From Planctomycetota bacterium (lineage in GTDB: Bacteria; Planctomycetota; Planctomycetia; Pirellulales; UBA7805): DNA of 51,370 nt. This document shows positions 35,876 through 44,047 of the stretch, piece by piece. Both the position numbers and the translations under genes were made by a program. The stretch is taken from assembly GCA_003389215.1 (NCBI GenBank), contig QQVP01000077.1, forward strand, positions 1 through 51,370, in the 5' to 3' direction. The notes under the pieces were generated by a model. It saw nothing but the letters and a program-made list of their open reading frames with translations. It had not been told where the DNA came from and did no database searches. The stretch's first letter is position 1. Each line of letters starts with the position of its first letter.

Positions 35876-36762
35876 GACGACGCTCCTTCGGCGATGACTT
35901 GCGTGGGCCGCCGCAGTGAGGAACTCGGCTCCATTTCCAAGGCCGCCAGCGCCAACACCGCGAGTTTCCACGGCGAAGCGGCCGGCTGCTGCAGATGACG
36001 CGCGGCGACCTCCTGGTAGGCACGACGGGCCACGCCCAGATCGCGACCGTGGGCGGCAAGGGCCAGCACGCTGTAGCCGAGGGCCACCGCCGACGTGGGC
36101 ACCTCAAGCTCCGTCGTGAGAAAGTCGAGCGAGAGCCCGATCCGCGAGTCCGCGGCTTGTCGATCGGCTAGGGCCCACAGCACGACGCCGGTCGGCATCA
36201 CGTGCGGACGTAACATCTGATTCAGCACGCGAGTGTTTCCATAGTTCGAGCCGCCGGCGGGAAGCAGACGATCGACGAGCAACCGCGTGGCTTCGTCGGC
36301 GCGCGGGTGTCGGCCGTGACCCGCCGCCCGCAGGGCCAGTAGCGCCAGCGCCGTCGGCTCCGACCAGCTGTGTGTCGGCAAGACCCAAGGCCAGCCAACC
36401 AACGTGCTGTCGTGCCCCATCTGTTCGTTGCGGTCGACCGGAGTCCCGCGAATGCTCAGCAAATGGTCGACTCCCAGTTGGCGACGCCCGTCGTAGCGAT
36501 TTCCGGCAGCCGCGAAGGCCAACACAGCCAGCGCGGTCGGCCAGGCGGGCAGCGCCTCGGTGGCGGTCACGCCGACGCTGCCATCCTTGCCCTGCACGCG
36601 CACCAGCCAGTCGAGGGCCGCCCGGGCAGCGGCATCGCGACCGGCGCATGAGAGTGCCAGGGCGGCCGTGGCGGTCGGCTCGCTGGCGGCCGGCTGGTCG
36701 GCGTGATAACCCCACACGCGCGCGGCGGCGAGGCGGTCCAGAATTCGATCGCGGTAGTTCAT
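35872..36762 (-). CDS. Terpene cyclase/prenyltransferase-repeat protein
   Basis: 296 residues of alpha/alpha-toroid-like repeats: LDWLVRVQGKDGSVGVT, PTALAVLAFAAAGNR, SEPTALALLALRAAGHG, PTGVVLWALADRQ. These resemble the squalene-hopene-cyclase/prenyltransferase repeat. At under 300 residues it is half the size of a cyclase, and the catalytic DXDD motif is not visible, so an enzyme of the cyclase type is unlikely. It is the first gene of the minus-strand operon; its 3' end overlaps the DUF362 start by 4 nt. Confidence 0.72.
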   Translation of the reverse strand: MNYRDRILDRLAAARVWGYHADQPAASEPTATAALALSCAGRDAAARAALDWLVRVQGKDGSVGVTATEALPAWPTALAVLAFAAAGNRYDGRRQLGVDHLLSIRGTPVDRNEQMGHDSTLVGWPWVLPTHSWSEPTALALLALRAAGHGRHPRADEATRLLVDRLLPAGGSNYGNTRVLNQMLRPHVMPTGVVLWALADRQAADSRIGLSLDFLTTELEVPTSAVALGYSVLALAAHGRDLGVARRAYQEVAARHLQQPAASPWKLAVLALAALEMEPSSSLRRPTQVIAEGASS

Positions 36763-37042
36763 GACGGTGGGCGGGATCGGCTGCGGCGAGCGGCCGACAC
36801 TTGGGGTGGGCGGAAACGCAGGCTGGCCGTCGCCAGTCCGCGCGTTTCCTGAGCAAAGATAGCTCGGCGACGGGTCATCGGCTCCGCTTTATTGGCAGCC
36901 GCTGGCGATCGCTTGCGGTGCCGATTGTCGCGATCGTACCGATGCGATCGATCCTGCGGCCGTGACCCCTGATCGCGAGCCCCGACACCCGTGCCCGTCG
37001 TGGCATACAGTTGACTGACCCCCCCAGAAACGGCCAAAGACG

Positions 37043-38713
37043 ATGCATCCATCGCCCGAGAATGAATACACCGTGACCTGCCGGCCGGCGCGCTGGTCGA
37101 CCGTCGCGCACGTCGCGCTGATCCTGGCGGCCGCCGTCTTCCTGCGCGGCTGGCAGATCGATCACGTGCCCGGCGTCAATGGCGATGAAGCCTGGATGGG
37201 TGTGCAAGCGCAGCGATTCTTGGATGGGTTCGCCGGCGACGGCAACGAACCGGTCGAGTCGGTGCAGTGGCGCACGCCAACCGGCAACCCGATCAACTGG
37301 TTCTTGTTTTGGCCGACGGTGTTGCTGCACACCTGGCTGCCACCGTCGATTGGCCTCTTGCGTCTGCCGGCGTTGCTGAGTGGACTGGCGGCTTTGGCGG
37401 TGAACTATTGGCTCTGCGGCCGCGTCTTCGGCCGTCGTGCGGCAACGATCTCGACGTTGCTCTTCGCCGTGCTGCCGCTCAACATCGCCTACGCGCGGTT
37501 TGGCTGGGATGCGAGTCAGTCGCTGCTGGCGACGTTGCCGGTCATCTACCTGTCGCTATTGGCGGTCCGCGAACCCGACTGGCGCCGCTGCTGGCTGCTG
37601 TTGGCGGCCGCCGTGCAGGCGATGTCGATCTTGGTCCATCCGACGAACATCTTCGTGGTCCCCGTGCCTGTCTTTGCGGCCACCTGGGTTTACCGCGGCG
37701 AACTGGCCGACGTGTGGCGGCAACTCACGGCGCGACGGCTACAGCACGTGGTCCTCGCACTGGCCGCGGCCGCGACAGGCCTGATGGTGTGGTTGCTCTG
37801 GCCCTGGTGCGAAATCGCCACGCGACGCCTGATCACACCGGGCGAATCGGGCACCTTTCTGGTGGCGCTGGTCGATCTCTTTGCCGGCATCTCGGTCTAT
37901 CAGTTCATTCCCGGCTCGTTTACCGATCTCTCGGCGCCGTCGACGATCGTGTACCGAGCCTTCGCCGGCGCGCTGCTCGGAGCGGCGCTGTGGGGCAGCT
38001 GGCGATACTTCCGCACCACGCACCACGTCGGAACGGGCGTGCTGGCCGCCGGAACCCTGGCCAGCTTCGCGGTGTACTTTCTCATCGCGGGTCCGGAAGC
38101 GATTCGCCCCCACTTCGAACGTTACGGCGTTTGCCTGCTGGCCCTGGGCGGGCTCGCTCTCGCATTGGGCATCGAGTGGTGGCTAACGCAAGCGAACGAC
38201 CAAGGGCGACGCGCCGCACGGTGGGTCGCCCCGACGTGTGCCTGGCTGTTGCTGGTCGGTTTTGCCCTGCACTACCACGTTCACTTCCGCACCACGGGCG
38301 GAACATCGCACGCGGCCTTTCGCACGGCACCGGTCGAGCCGAAGTTGGCTTCGCTGCAGCTTGCGGCGGCCCACTCGCCGGACGGCACGATCGACATCGT
38401 GGCCGACGATTGGTGGCACTACTGGCCGCTGGCCTATCTCGCCCACAAGAATCCGCGGATTCGCGTGCACCGATTCGAAACCGATGAAGACAGCGAGACG
38501 ACGCGCGTCGCGCAAACCCGCGATACAACTCGCCACGACGTGACCCGCCACGACGTCGGAACCGTGTGGTGGATCGGTTTCGCCGATCGGGCACGCGCCG
38601 TCGCGAGCGTTGGCGACGATCGCGGATCGACTATCGCACCGGCGCTCTATTGCGACGATTATGCCGGTCGTGAGGTCGTCGGCGTGATGCCTTGGACGTT
38701 GCGACGACCTTGA
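37043..38713 (+). CDS. GT39-like polytopic membrane glycosyltransferase
   Basis: 556 residues, about eleven hydrophobic segments. The first extracytoplasmic loop has VPGVNGDEAWMGVQAQRFLD, with the Asp-Glu pair that is characteristic of GT-C glycosyltransferases of the PMT/ArnT (GT39) group, followed by the RLPALLSGLAALAVNY element. It would transfer a sugar from a polyprenyl-phosphate donor. The C-terminus is soluble (about residues 440-556). It is divergent from the minus-strand operon starting at 36762, with a 280-nt gap, and probably belongs to the same cell-envelope theme. Confidence 0.82.
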   Translation: MHPSPENEYTVTCRPARWSTVAHVALILAAAVFLRGWQIDHVPGVNGDEAWMGVQAQRFLDGFAGDGNEPVESVQWRTPTGNPINWFLFWPTVLLHTWLPPSIGLLRLPALLSGLAALAVNYWLCGRVFGRRAATISTLLFAVLPLNIAYARFGWDASQSLLATLPVIYLSLLAVREPDWRRCWLLLAAAVQAMSILVHPTNIFVVPVPVFAATWVYRGELADVWRQLTARRLQHVVLALAAAATGLMVWLLWPWCEIATRRLITPGESGTFLVALVDLFAGISVYQFIPGSFTDLSAPSTIVYRAFAGALLGAALWGSWRYFRTTHHVGTGVLAAGTLASFAVYFLIAGPEAIRPHFERYGVCLLALGGLALALGIEWWLTQANDQGRRAARWVAPTCAWLLLVGFALHYHVHFRTTGGTSHAAFRTAPVEPKLASLQLAAAHSPDGTIDIVADDWWHYWPLAYLAHKNPRIRVHRFETDEDSETTRVAQTRDTTRHDVTRHDVGTVWWIGFADRARAVASVGDDRGSTIAPALYCDDYAGREVVGVMPWTLRRP

Positions 38714-38802
38714 GCCGCGGCAATTTCGCGACGGGGGATGCCTCTTCGATTCGACAATTTGCGACTCGTCAAACTTTTTCCAGATTTGCTAAAGCGATTG
38801 GT

Positions 38803-38830
38803 TTGACTGACCGGGAATGTGACCTAGTGT
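38803..38830 (+). promoter_or_regulatory. Candidate promoter of the Flp pilin gene
   Basis: TTGACT, a 16-nt spacer and TAGTGT, about 144 nt before the pilin ATG. The -35 and spacer match the PEP-CTERM array promoters, the -10 only weakly. Confidence 0.4.
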
Positions 38831-38973
38831 TTCAGTGTCGAGGCAGCAGGCCGCTGGTCACTCCTCGCAGGGACGGAAGCCGAGCGATTCAAAAGGAAAC
38901 TCACATGTCCGCCGGGTTCCCGGCATATAAAGGGTGCCGCCAGCTGGCTGGTGCCGATTTTGGAGGAAGAGTG

Positions 38974-39153
38974 ATGAAGAAGTTTGCTCAGAAGGTGCAG
39001 CGTTTCCTCGTCTCGGAAGACGGCCCCACCGCGGTTGAGTATGCCGTGATGCTGGCGCTGATCGTGATCGTGTGCTTGACCGCGATCAACTCGATCGGTA
39101 CCAACGCGAACACGACGTTCACCAATGTTGCCAACTCGATCGGCGGCAGCTAA
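38974..39153 (+). CDS. flp: Flp-family type IVb pilin
   Basis: 59 residues from the ATG at 38974 with GGAGG 7 nt upstream. A basic leader (MKKFAQKVQRFLVSEDG) ends at the prepilin cleavage Gly and is followed by the Flp signature PTAVEYAVMLALIVIVCL, including the Glu at +5 and a Tyr beside it. The rest is a short Asn/Thr-rich tail. It is the major subunit of the Tad pilus, processed by the CpaA/TadV peptidase encoded 520 nt downstream. Confidence 0.95.
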   Translation: MKKFAQKVQRFLVSEDGPTAVEYAVMLALIVIVCLTAINSIGTNANTTFTNVANSIGGS

Positions 39154-39234
39154 TGCCGACGGTTCGTTAGGATTCACACTTGCGGCAAGTCGGGCTCCAC
39201 GGTTGTGGGCCGCTTGTCGCAGACCGGACAACGC

Positions 39235-39268
39235 ATCCCCTCGGTGCCCTCTGCGGTGCCGAGGGGAT
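39235..39268 (+). promoter_or_regulatory. Stem-loop after the pilin gene
   Basis: ATCCCCTCGG pairs perfectly with CCGAGGGGAT over a 14-nt loop. No T-run follows, so it may protect the pilin mRNA end or attenuate read-through into the Tad genes rather than being a classical terminator. Confidence 0.5.
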
Positions 39269-39435
39269 CGTTCGTTAGGGGCGGAAAAATCCGCACCGCC
39301 ACCCGACCCCGCCCCGTTTTGCGACCTAGATTTGAGTAGGCATGCGGATCGATAGGTCGGGCGGGCATGACCGCCCGGGCGATTCGTGGGAGTCGCCTCC
39401 GCGGCCGACAGTTTTTCGAACACGGGTAAAGATCG

Positions 39436-39546
39436 ATGTACCCTGGCATTCCTGCGGAAACGATGGCGGGCGCGTCCCAGCTGATCATCTATTTCGCCAC
39501 CGTGGTGGCGGTGATGATGGGTTGGTTCACCGCTCTGAAGCTGTAG
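39436..39546 (+). CDS. 36-residue single-span membrane protein in the Tad locus
   Basis: The frame from ATG 39436 to TAG 39546 encodes 36 residues: a short N-terminus (MYPGIPAETMAGA), one hydrophobic span (LIIYFATVVAVMMGWFTAL) and a Lys near the end. It sits between the pilin and the prepilin peptidase, in the same direction. It is not pilin-like: there is no prepilin leader or Glu+5. The ribosome-binding site is weak. I know of no named family. Composition and position suggest a small accessory membrane protein of the pilus system, which is inference. Confidence 0.5.
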   Translation: MYPGIPAETMAGASQLIIYFATVVAVMMGWFTALKL

Positions 39547-39672
39547 TTCGCTGCCGAGTCGCCCGCGACGGCACGGTTCTCGTCGTTCGTGCGCAATCAG
39601 CTTGGCGGGGCGGTCGCTGCTTCAGCACGGCGTCGCGGTATGCCCGGAGGGGTTTGAGAAAGGCACAACAAG

Positions 39673-40239
39673 ATGTTTGATTTCGAAGGAATCGCAGCGG
39701 CGATGGTGGAAAACTGGCCCATTTGGTTCGTGACGGTCACGCTCGTCGTGGCTGCGGTGATCGACGGGTTGCAACTGAAAGTTCCCAACTGGATCACCTT
39801 TCCGATGATCGCCAGCGGCTGGATCTACAGCACGGCGGCTTTCGGCTGGGAAGGACTGCTCTGGAGCCTGCTGGGCACCGTGGTCGGACTGGCCCTCTTG
39901 ATGCCTGCCTACGCGATCGGCGGCATGGGCGCCGGCGACGTGAAGCTGCTGGCCGGCGTAGGAGCTTGGGTCTGGACGACGAACACGTTTTACGCGTTCT
40001 GCTTGTCGGCGGTAATCGGCGGAGTGATCGCCGTGGCCATGGTGGTGCTGCGAGGCGTCTGGCACAAGCACCGCGCGCAGTTTTGGATGATCCTGCACGA
40101 GATCGGCACCGTTCGCGATCCCGAACAGCTGGCTGCCATCGCGGCAGACCGCAAGAGTTCGATGATGTTGTTGCCTTATGGGATTCCGATCGCGATCGGC
40201 ACGATCGCGTACTTCGCCTGGGCAGGGATGCTCCTTTAG
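39673..40239 (+). CDS. cpaA: Prepilin peptidase CpaA/TadV
   Basis: 188 residues with about five membrane segments. The A24 aspartate protease motif appears as VIDGLQLKVPNW, first Asp, and GGMGAGDVKLLAG, second Asp in GxGD. No N-methylation domain is present, as in CpaA/TadV. It would cleave the leader of the Flp pilin and TadE-like pseudopilin. A predicted soluble loop (HKHRAQFWMILHEIG) separates TM4 and TM5. Confidence 0.92.
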   Translation: MFDFEGIAAAMVENWPIWFVTVTLVVAAVIDGLQLKVPNWITFPMIASGWIYSTAAFGWEGLLWSLLGTVVGLALLMPAYAIGGMGAGDVKLLAGVGAWVWTTNTFYAFCLSAVIGGVIAVAMVVLRGVWHKHRAQFWMILHEIGTVRDPEQLAAIAADRKSSMMLLPYGIPIAIGTIAYFAWAGMLL

Positions 40240-40287
40240 CGCTTCCTCGATTTGACGCTGCAAGCACTGCTCGCTGGAGAAGTTGCG

Positions 40288-40725
40288 ATGAGTAAGAAAC
40301 CCGGGCTGAACAAACCTTGCCGGTTATGCCGAAGAAAACGAACAGGTGCCGCTGCCGTTGAATTTGCGCTGGTGGCCCCGGTGTTCTTTCTGATGGTCTT
40401 GGGAATGATCGAAATTGGGCGGGCGGTGATGGTCCAGCAAGTCATTACCAACGCTTCGCGTGAGGGGGCCCGGCGGGCCGTGCTCGACGGAGCCACCGCC
40501 GCGGACGTACAAAACTTTGTGAACACGTACCTTACGAACGCGTCGCTGCCGTCCGGCACGATTTCGTTTCCCCAGGGTAACCCGGAAAATGCCGGTTTTG
40601 GCAGTCCCGTAGAGGTGAGAGTCTCGATTCCTTTCAGTCAAGTAAGCTGGCTGCCATCGCCAATGTACTTAGGTGGAGAGAACCTCGAAGCTAGCACCGT
40701 TATGCGCCGGGAAACCGTCCAATAA
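40288..40725 (+). CDS. tadE: TadE-like pseudopilin
   Basis: 145 residues from the ATG at 40288, chosen for the GGAG 8 nt upstream. A basic leader (RLCRRKRTG) is followed by AAAVEFALVAPVFFLMVLGMIEIGRA, the TadE transmembrane signature with Glu near +5. The C-terminal domain is extracytoplasmic. It would be processed by CpaA and act as a minor pilin or assembly factor. No TadF or TadG was found in the window. Confidence 0.9.
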   Translation: MSKKPGLNKPCRLCRRKRTGAAAVEFALVAPVFFLMVLGMIEIGRAVMVQQVITNASREGARRAVLDGATAADVQNFVNTYLTNASLPSGTISFPQGNPENAGFGSPVEVRVSIPFSQVSWLPSPMYLGGENLEASTVMRRETVQ

Positions 40726-40728
40726 GGG

Positions 40729-40826
40729 GCGGCCCCGCAGGGGCGGTAACACGCGATCCCGCAAGGAACGGTGAAACGCGGCCCCGCAAGGGACGGTGAA
40801 ACGCGGCCCCGCAGGGGGCAGTGAAA
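40729..40826. repeat. Array of four ~25-bp imperfect tandem repeats
   Basis: Units begin at 40729 (23 nt, incomplete), 40752, 40777 and 40802, each about 25 nt and of the form CGCGGCCCCGCAAGGGACGG followed by TGAAA. Each unit can form a small hairpin (CCCC-GCA-GGGG). It lies between tadE and cpaB, with no gene on it. It is not a CRISPR: there are no unique spacers between units. Confidence 0.85.
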
Positions 40827-40934
40827 CGCGGCGGCGGCAGATTCGCGAACTGCCCTCGACGCGGTGAGGCTCGACGAACAAACGATCGACAGCGTGCCAT
40901 AAAATAAGCGTCGCGGACGGTTCCGGGGGGATCC

Positions 40935-42002
40935 ATGCGTCCAAAATCGTTAATTCTGCTCGGACTCGCGCTCGGCTGCGGCCTGATCGCTTCGGTTGGC
41001 ATCAGCCAGGTCATGGAAGCGCGACGTGGTCAGCAACAGGCTCCCACCGAGACGCAATTGGTTCTGGTCGCCATGGCCCGGATCGATCGCAATACCGAGC
41101 TCTCGGCCGAAAATCTCCGCCTCGACGCGATTCCCGTCGCGAATGTCCCGCCCGACGCGTTGACCAATCTCGAGGAAGTCGAAGGTCGACGCCCCAGCAC
41201 GGTCATCTACCCCGGTTCGATCGTGCTCGAACCGATGCTCGGCACCGGCGAAGGCATTCGTGCCAGCGAGCAGGTGCCCGAGGGCATGCGGGTGGTGGCG
41301 GTCAGCGTCGACAACACGAGCGGGGCCGGGTTGATTCGACCGGGCGACCGCGTCGACGTCCAGGTCTATGCCCGCAAGAACCAAAGCATCGGTATCCGCG
41401 AGGCCGGCACCTGGAACATTCTTCAGGATGTCAGCGTGTTCGCCGTCGACTCGATGATCAACGACGACGAGACGAGCGAGGCCATGTCGGCCAAGACGAT
41501 CTCGCTGCTGGTCACGCCCGAGCAGTCGGCCCGCGTGATCCTCGCTTCGGAGATCGGCACGATTCGGCTGGTCATGCGGGGCCTGAAGGACAAGACGGCG
41601 GCGGAAGAATTCAATATCGGCATTCCCGATCTGCTGGGAGATACCGAGAAACTCGGCGAAAAAGAAGAAGACGACAACAGCGGATCGGCGTTGGCCGACT
41701 TTCTCAACGGCCAGACCGACACTCCGGAGCCGGTAACGGAGAGCGAACCCCAGATCAGCCTGGTGCCGCCGGGCGACAACTGGCAGATGCGCATCCTTAC
41801 CGGTATGGACGTTCGCGTGGAACGCTTCGTTGACGGCGAACCACTCGACTACGGCGCCGAGCGGAACTCCGGCATCCTGCCGCCCGTCGTCGATCCCACG
41901 GACGACGGACTGCCTCAGTTCGAGCCCGCCTCGGCCGGTGCCGACGACGGTCCGGCGATCGCGCCGGCGGACGACGATTCCAGCAAAGAGACCGAAGAAT
42001 AG
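40935..42002 (+). CDS. cpaB: Flp pilus assembly protein CpaB/RcpC
   Basis: 355 residues. An N-terminal membrane anchor or signal (ILLGLALGCGLIASVGI) is followed by the SAF domain around residues 38-105 (RIDRNTELSAENLRL, then GSIVLEPMLG) and the CpaB/RcpC β region (EGMRVVAVSVDNTSGAGLIRPGDRVDVQVY). The C-terminal 100 residues are acidic (EKLGEKEEDDNSG, ADDDSSKETEE) and probably disordered. It is a periplasmic partner of the secretin channel. A G-rich site (GGGGGG) precedes the ATG. Confidence 0.92.
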   Translation: MRPKSLILLGLALGCGLIASVGISQVMEARRGQQQAPTETQLVLVAMARIDRNTELSAENLRLDAIPVANVPPDALTNLEEVEGRRPSTVIYPGSIVLEPMLGTGEGIRASEQVPEGMRVVAVSVDNTSGAGLIRPGDRVDVQVYARKNQSIGIREAGTWNILQDVSVFAVDSMINDDETSEAMSAKTISLLVTPEQSARVILASEIGTIRLVMRGLKDKTAAEEFNIGIPDLLGDTEKLGEKEEDDNSGSALADFLNGQTDTPEPVTESEPQISLVPPGDNWQMRILTGMDVRVERFVDGEPLDYGAERNSGILPPVVDPTDDGLPQFEPASAGADDGPAIAPADDDSSKETEE

Positions 42003-42207
42003 CGAACACGACGTTGCGGGCACCCAGGCACTGCCAACACCAACGCACAGCGGCAACAAGCCTCTCAACAAAACCACAAACTGGCATCTCCGCCGTTCCG
42101 TCGCGGACCCAGGCCCCGGAAGGCCGACTCGCAGACGCCGCGGAACGAGCGACGATTTTTCACGGACGAAATACCCGCAAACTTCGTAACGCGAAGGAAA
42201 CACACGG

Positions 42208-43920
42208 ATGGACATGGCCCGTTTGAGCCGCGCATGGCTGCGCCGGTCGTTGTACGGATTCGTAATCGCGGCGGCTTCTGTCGGTCGACCCGTCGCGGCC
42301 GAAACGCCCGAGGTTCCCTCGCCGGTGATCCAAATCACCGCCAACACCCAGCGGTTGGAAATGACGGCGAAGAGCAGCCGCATTCTCACCGTCGATTACA
42401 AGATCCCGCAGGCCCAGGTGAATAACCCGGACATTCTCGAACTGCGGGCCCTTTCGCCCAGCCAGTTGCAGTTGTTCGCCAAGCGGCCCGGCGTGACGCA
42501 AGTCAACATCTGGGACGAAGAGAACAACGTGAAGTCGATGGACGTCATTGTCTACGGCGACGCTCAAGAGTTGTCGATGCACCTGCGTTCGCAGTTTCCC
42601 AGTTCGGCCTTGCGGGTCGTTCCGCTGGCCAATAGCGTCGTCGTCTCCGGAACGGTCGACCGACCCGAGCAAGTTCGCGGCGTGATGGAGATCGCCGGCG
42701 ACTACTATCCCAAAGTCATCAACAACATCACCGTCAGCGGCGTCCAGCAGGTGCTGCTGCACGTCAAGGTGATGGAGGTCTCGCGGACCAAGCTCCGTAC
42801 GCTCGGCTTCGACTTCGGGGCCACCAACGGCAGCGACTTCCTGGTGTCGAGCATCAGCGGCCTGATTTCCGCCTCCGCGGCCAGTTCCGGCAGTGCGGTC
42901 GGTCTCGGCGGCGACACCGTTCGCTTTGGCTTCGTCGACGGAAACAACGCCTTCTTCGGTTTCCTCGAAGCCCTGCGCCAGCACGACCTGATGAAGATCC
43001 TCGCCGAGCCGACCCTGGTGACCGTCAGCGGACGGGCGGCCAGCTTCCAGTCTGGCGGCGAATTTCCGATTCTCATCCCGCAGAGCCTGGGAACCGTCTC
43101 GATCGAGTACAAGCGGTTCGGCACCCAAGTCGACTTCGTCCCCATCGTGCTGGGCAACGGTCGGATTCGTCTCGAGGTGCGACCCCGCGTCAGCGAAATC
43201 GACGAGACACGAAGCGTCACGATTAACGACATCACCGTGCCGGGCCTGCGGGTTCGCGAAGTCGACACCGGCGTGGAAATGCAAGCCGGGCAAACCCTGG
43301 CCTTGGCCGGGTTGGTGCAGAACCGCATCGAAGCCCGCAACCTCGGCATTCCGGCCCTGGCCGACCTGCCCTATGTCGGTGCCGCGTTCCGTCGGGTCAC
43401 CGAAGAGAACAACGAGATCGAGCTGCTGATCCTGGTGACGCCCGAGTTGGTCGAGGCGATGGACTGTCACGAAGTGCCGCCGGGGGGTCCGGGACTCAAC
43501 ACCGCCTCGCCGCGCGACTGCGACCTGTACTGGCGGGGTCACCTGGAAGTGCCGCTCGGTGGCGGACCGCACGGCCGCGGCGGACACTGCGGACCCGAAT
43601 GCGGGCCTGAAGGCCAGCCGCACTACGTTCCCCACGGACCGCACGGCGGCTACGAGCAGCCGGTGCCGTCGGGTGAGGCCATTCCGCCGGGAGTCGAATC
43701 GAGTCGCCTGCAATCAGGAGTTCCCATGGCGGCCCAAAGCGCACAGCCCTGGCCGTCGCAAATGATCAACGCGTCCGCCGCGGGACCGAGCCGACTATCG
43801 ACGCTACCGGCCGAGGCGAACGCAGGCGGCCCGCCACGCGTGCCGGCCTCGTCGCGTCGCCAGGTACCCCGCGAGGAAGACGGCTTCATCGGCCCCCGTG
43901 GCTACGACGTTACCCGCTAG
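42208..43920 (+). CDS. cpaC: Secretin CpaC/RcpA with His/Gly/Cys-rich C-terminal tail
   Basis: 570 residues. Signal peptide to about 31, then the pilus N-terminal domain (about 40-115; PDILELRALSPSQLQLFAKR), a BON-like domain (about 115-190) and the secretin core (about 215-418; GGEFPILIPQ, VDTGVEMQAGQTLALAGLVQ, GIPALADLPYVGAAFR). Residues beyond about 419 form an extension not expected in a minimal secretin: GGGPHGRGGHCGPECGPEG and a second His/Gly stretch (VPHGPHGGYEQ), then a Ser/Pro-rich end. It would form the outer-membrane pore of the pilus. GAAGGAA precedes the ATG. Confidence 0.93.
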   Translation: MDMARLSRAWLRRSLYGFVIAAASVGRPVAAETPEVPSPVIQITANTQRLEMTAKSSRILTVDYKIPQAQVNNPDILELRALSPSQLQLFAKRPGVTQVNIWDEENNVKSMDVIVYGDAQELSMHLRSQFPSSALRVVPLANSVVVSGTVDRPEQVRGVMEIAGDYYPKVINNITVSGVQQVLLHVKVMEVSRTKLRTLGFDFGATNGSDFLVSSISGLISASAASSGSAVGLGGDTVRFGFVDGNNAFFGFLEALRQHDLMKILAEPTLVTVSGRAASFQSGGEFPILIPQSLGTVSIEYKRFGTQVDFVPIVLGNGRIRLEVRPRVSEIDETRSVTINDITVPGLRVREVDTGVEMQAGQTLALAGLVQNRIEARNLGIPALADLPYVGAAFRRVTEENNEIELLILVTPELVEAMDCHEVPPGGPGLNTASPRDCDLYWRGHLEVPLGGGPHGRGGHCGPECGPEGQPHYVPHGPHGGYEQPVPSGEAIPPGVESSRLQSGVPMAAQSAQPWPSQMINASAAGPSRLSTLPAEANAGGPPRVPASSRRQVPREEDGFIGPRGYDVTR

Positions 43921-43980
43921 AAACTGAGAACCGGATAGAAACCAAGATTCGCTGGCGGCACGTCGCCTTGGATGGCCGCG

Positions 43981-44010
43981 GAGAAACCCTGGGCGGAGAA
44001 ACCCTGGGTG
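43981..44010 (+). repeat. 15-bp tandem duplication before cpaE
   Basis: Two adjacent copies of GAGAAACCCTGGGCG, the second ending GTG. It lies 38 nt before the cpaE ATG and may be a slippage duplication. Confidence 0.75.
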
Positions 44011-44047
44011 AAGCGCGCGTGGACATGCTCGAAAAGAAGAAGCTGCG

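Noticed and set aside
35872..36762. Squalene-hopene cyclase
   Set aside because: The protein is under 300 residues and the catalytic DXDD motif is not seen.
40729..40826. CRISPR array
   Set aside because: Units are directly adjacent with no unique spacers, only four copies, and no Cas genes are nearby.
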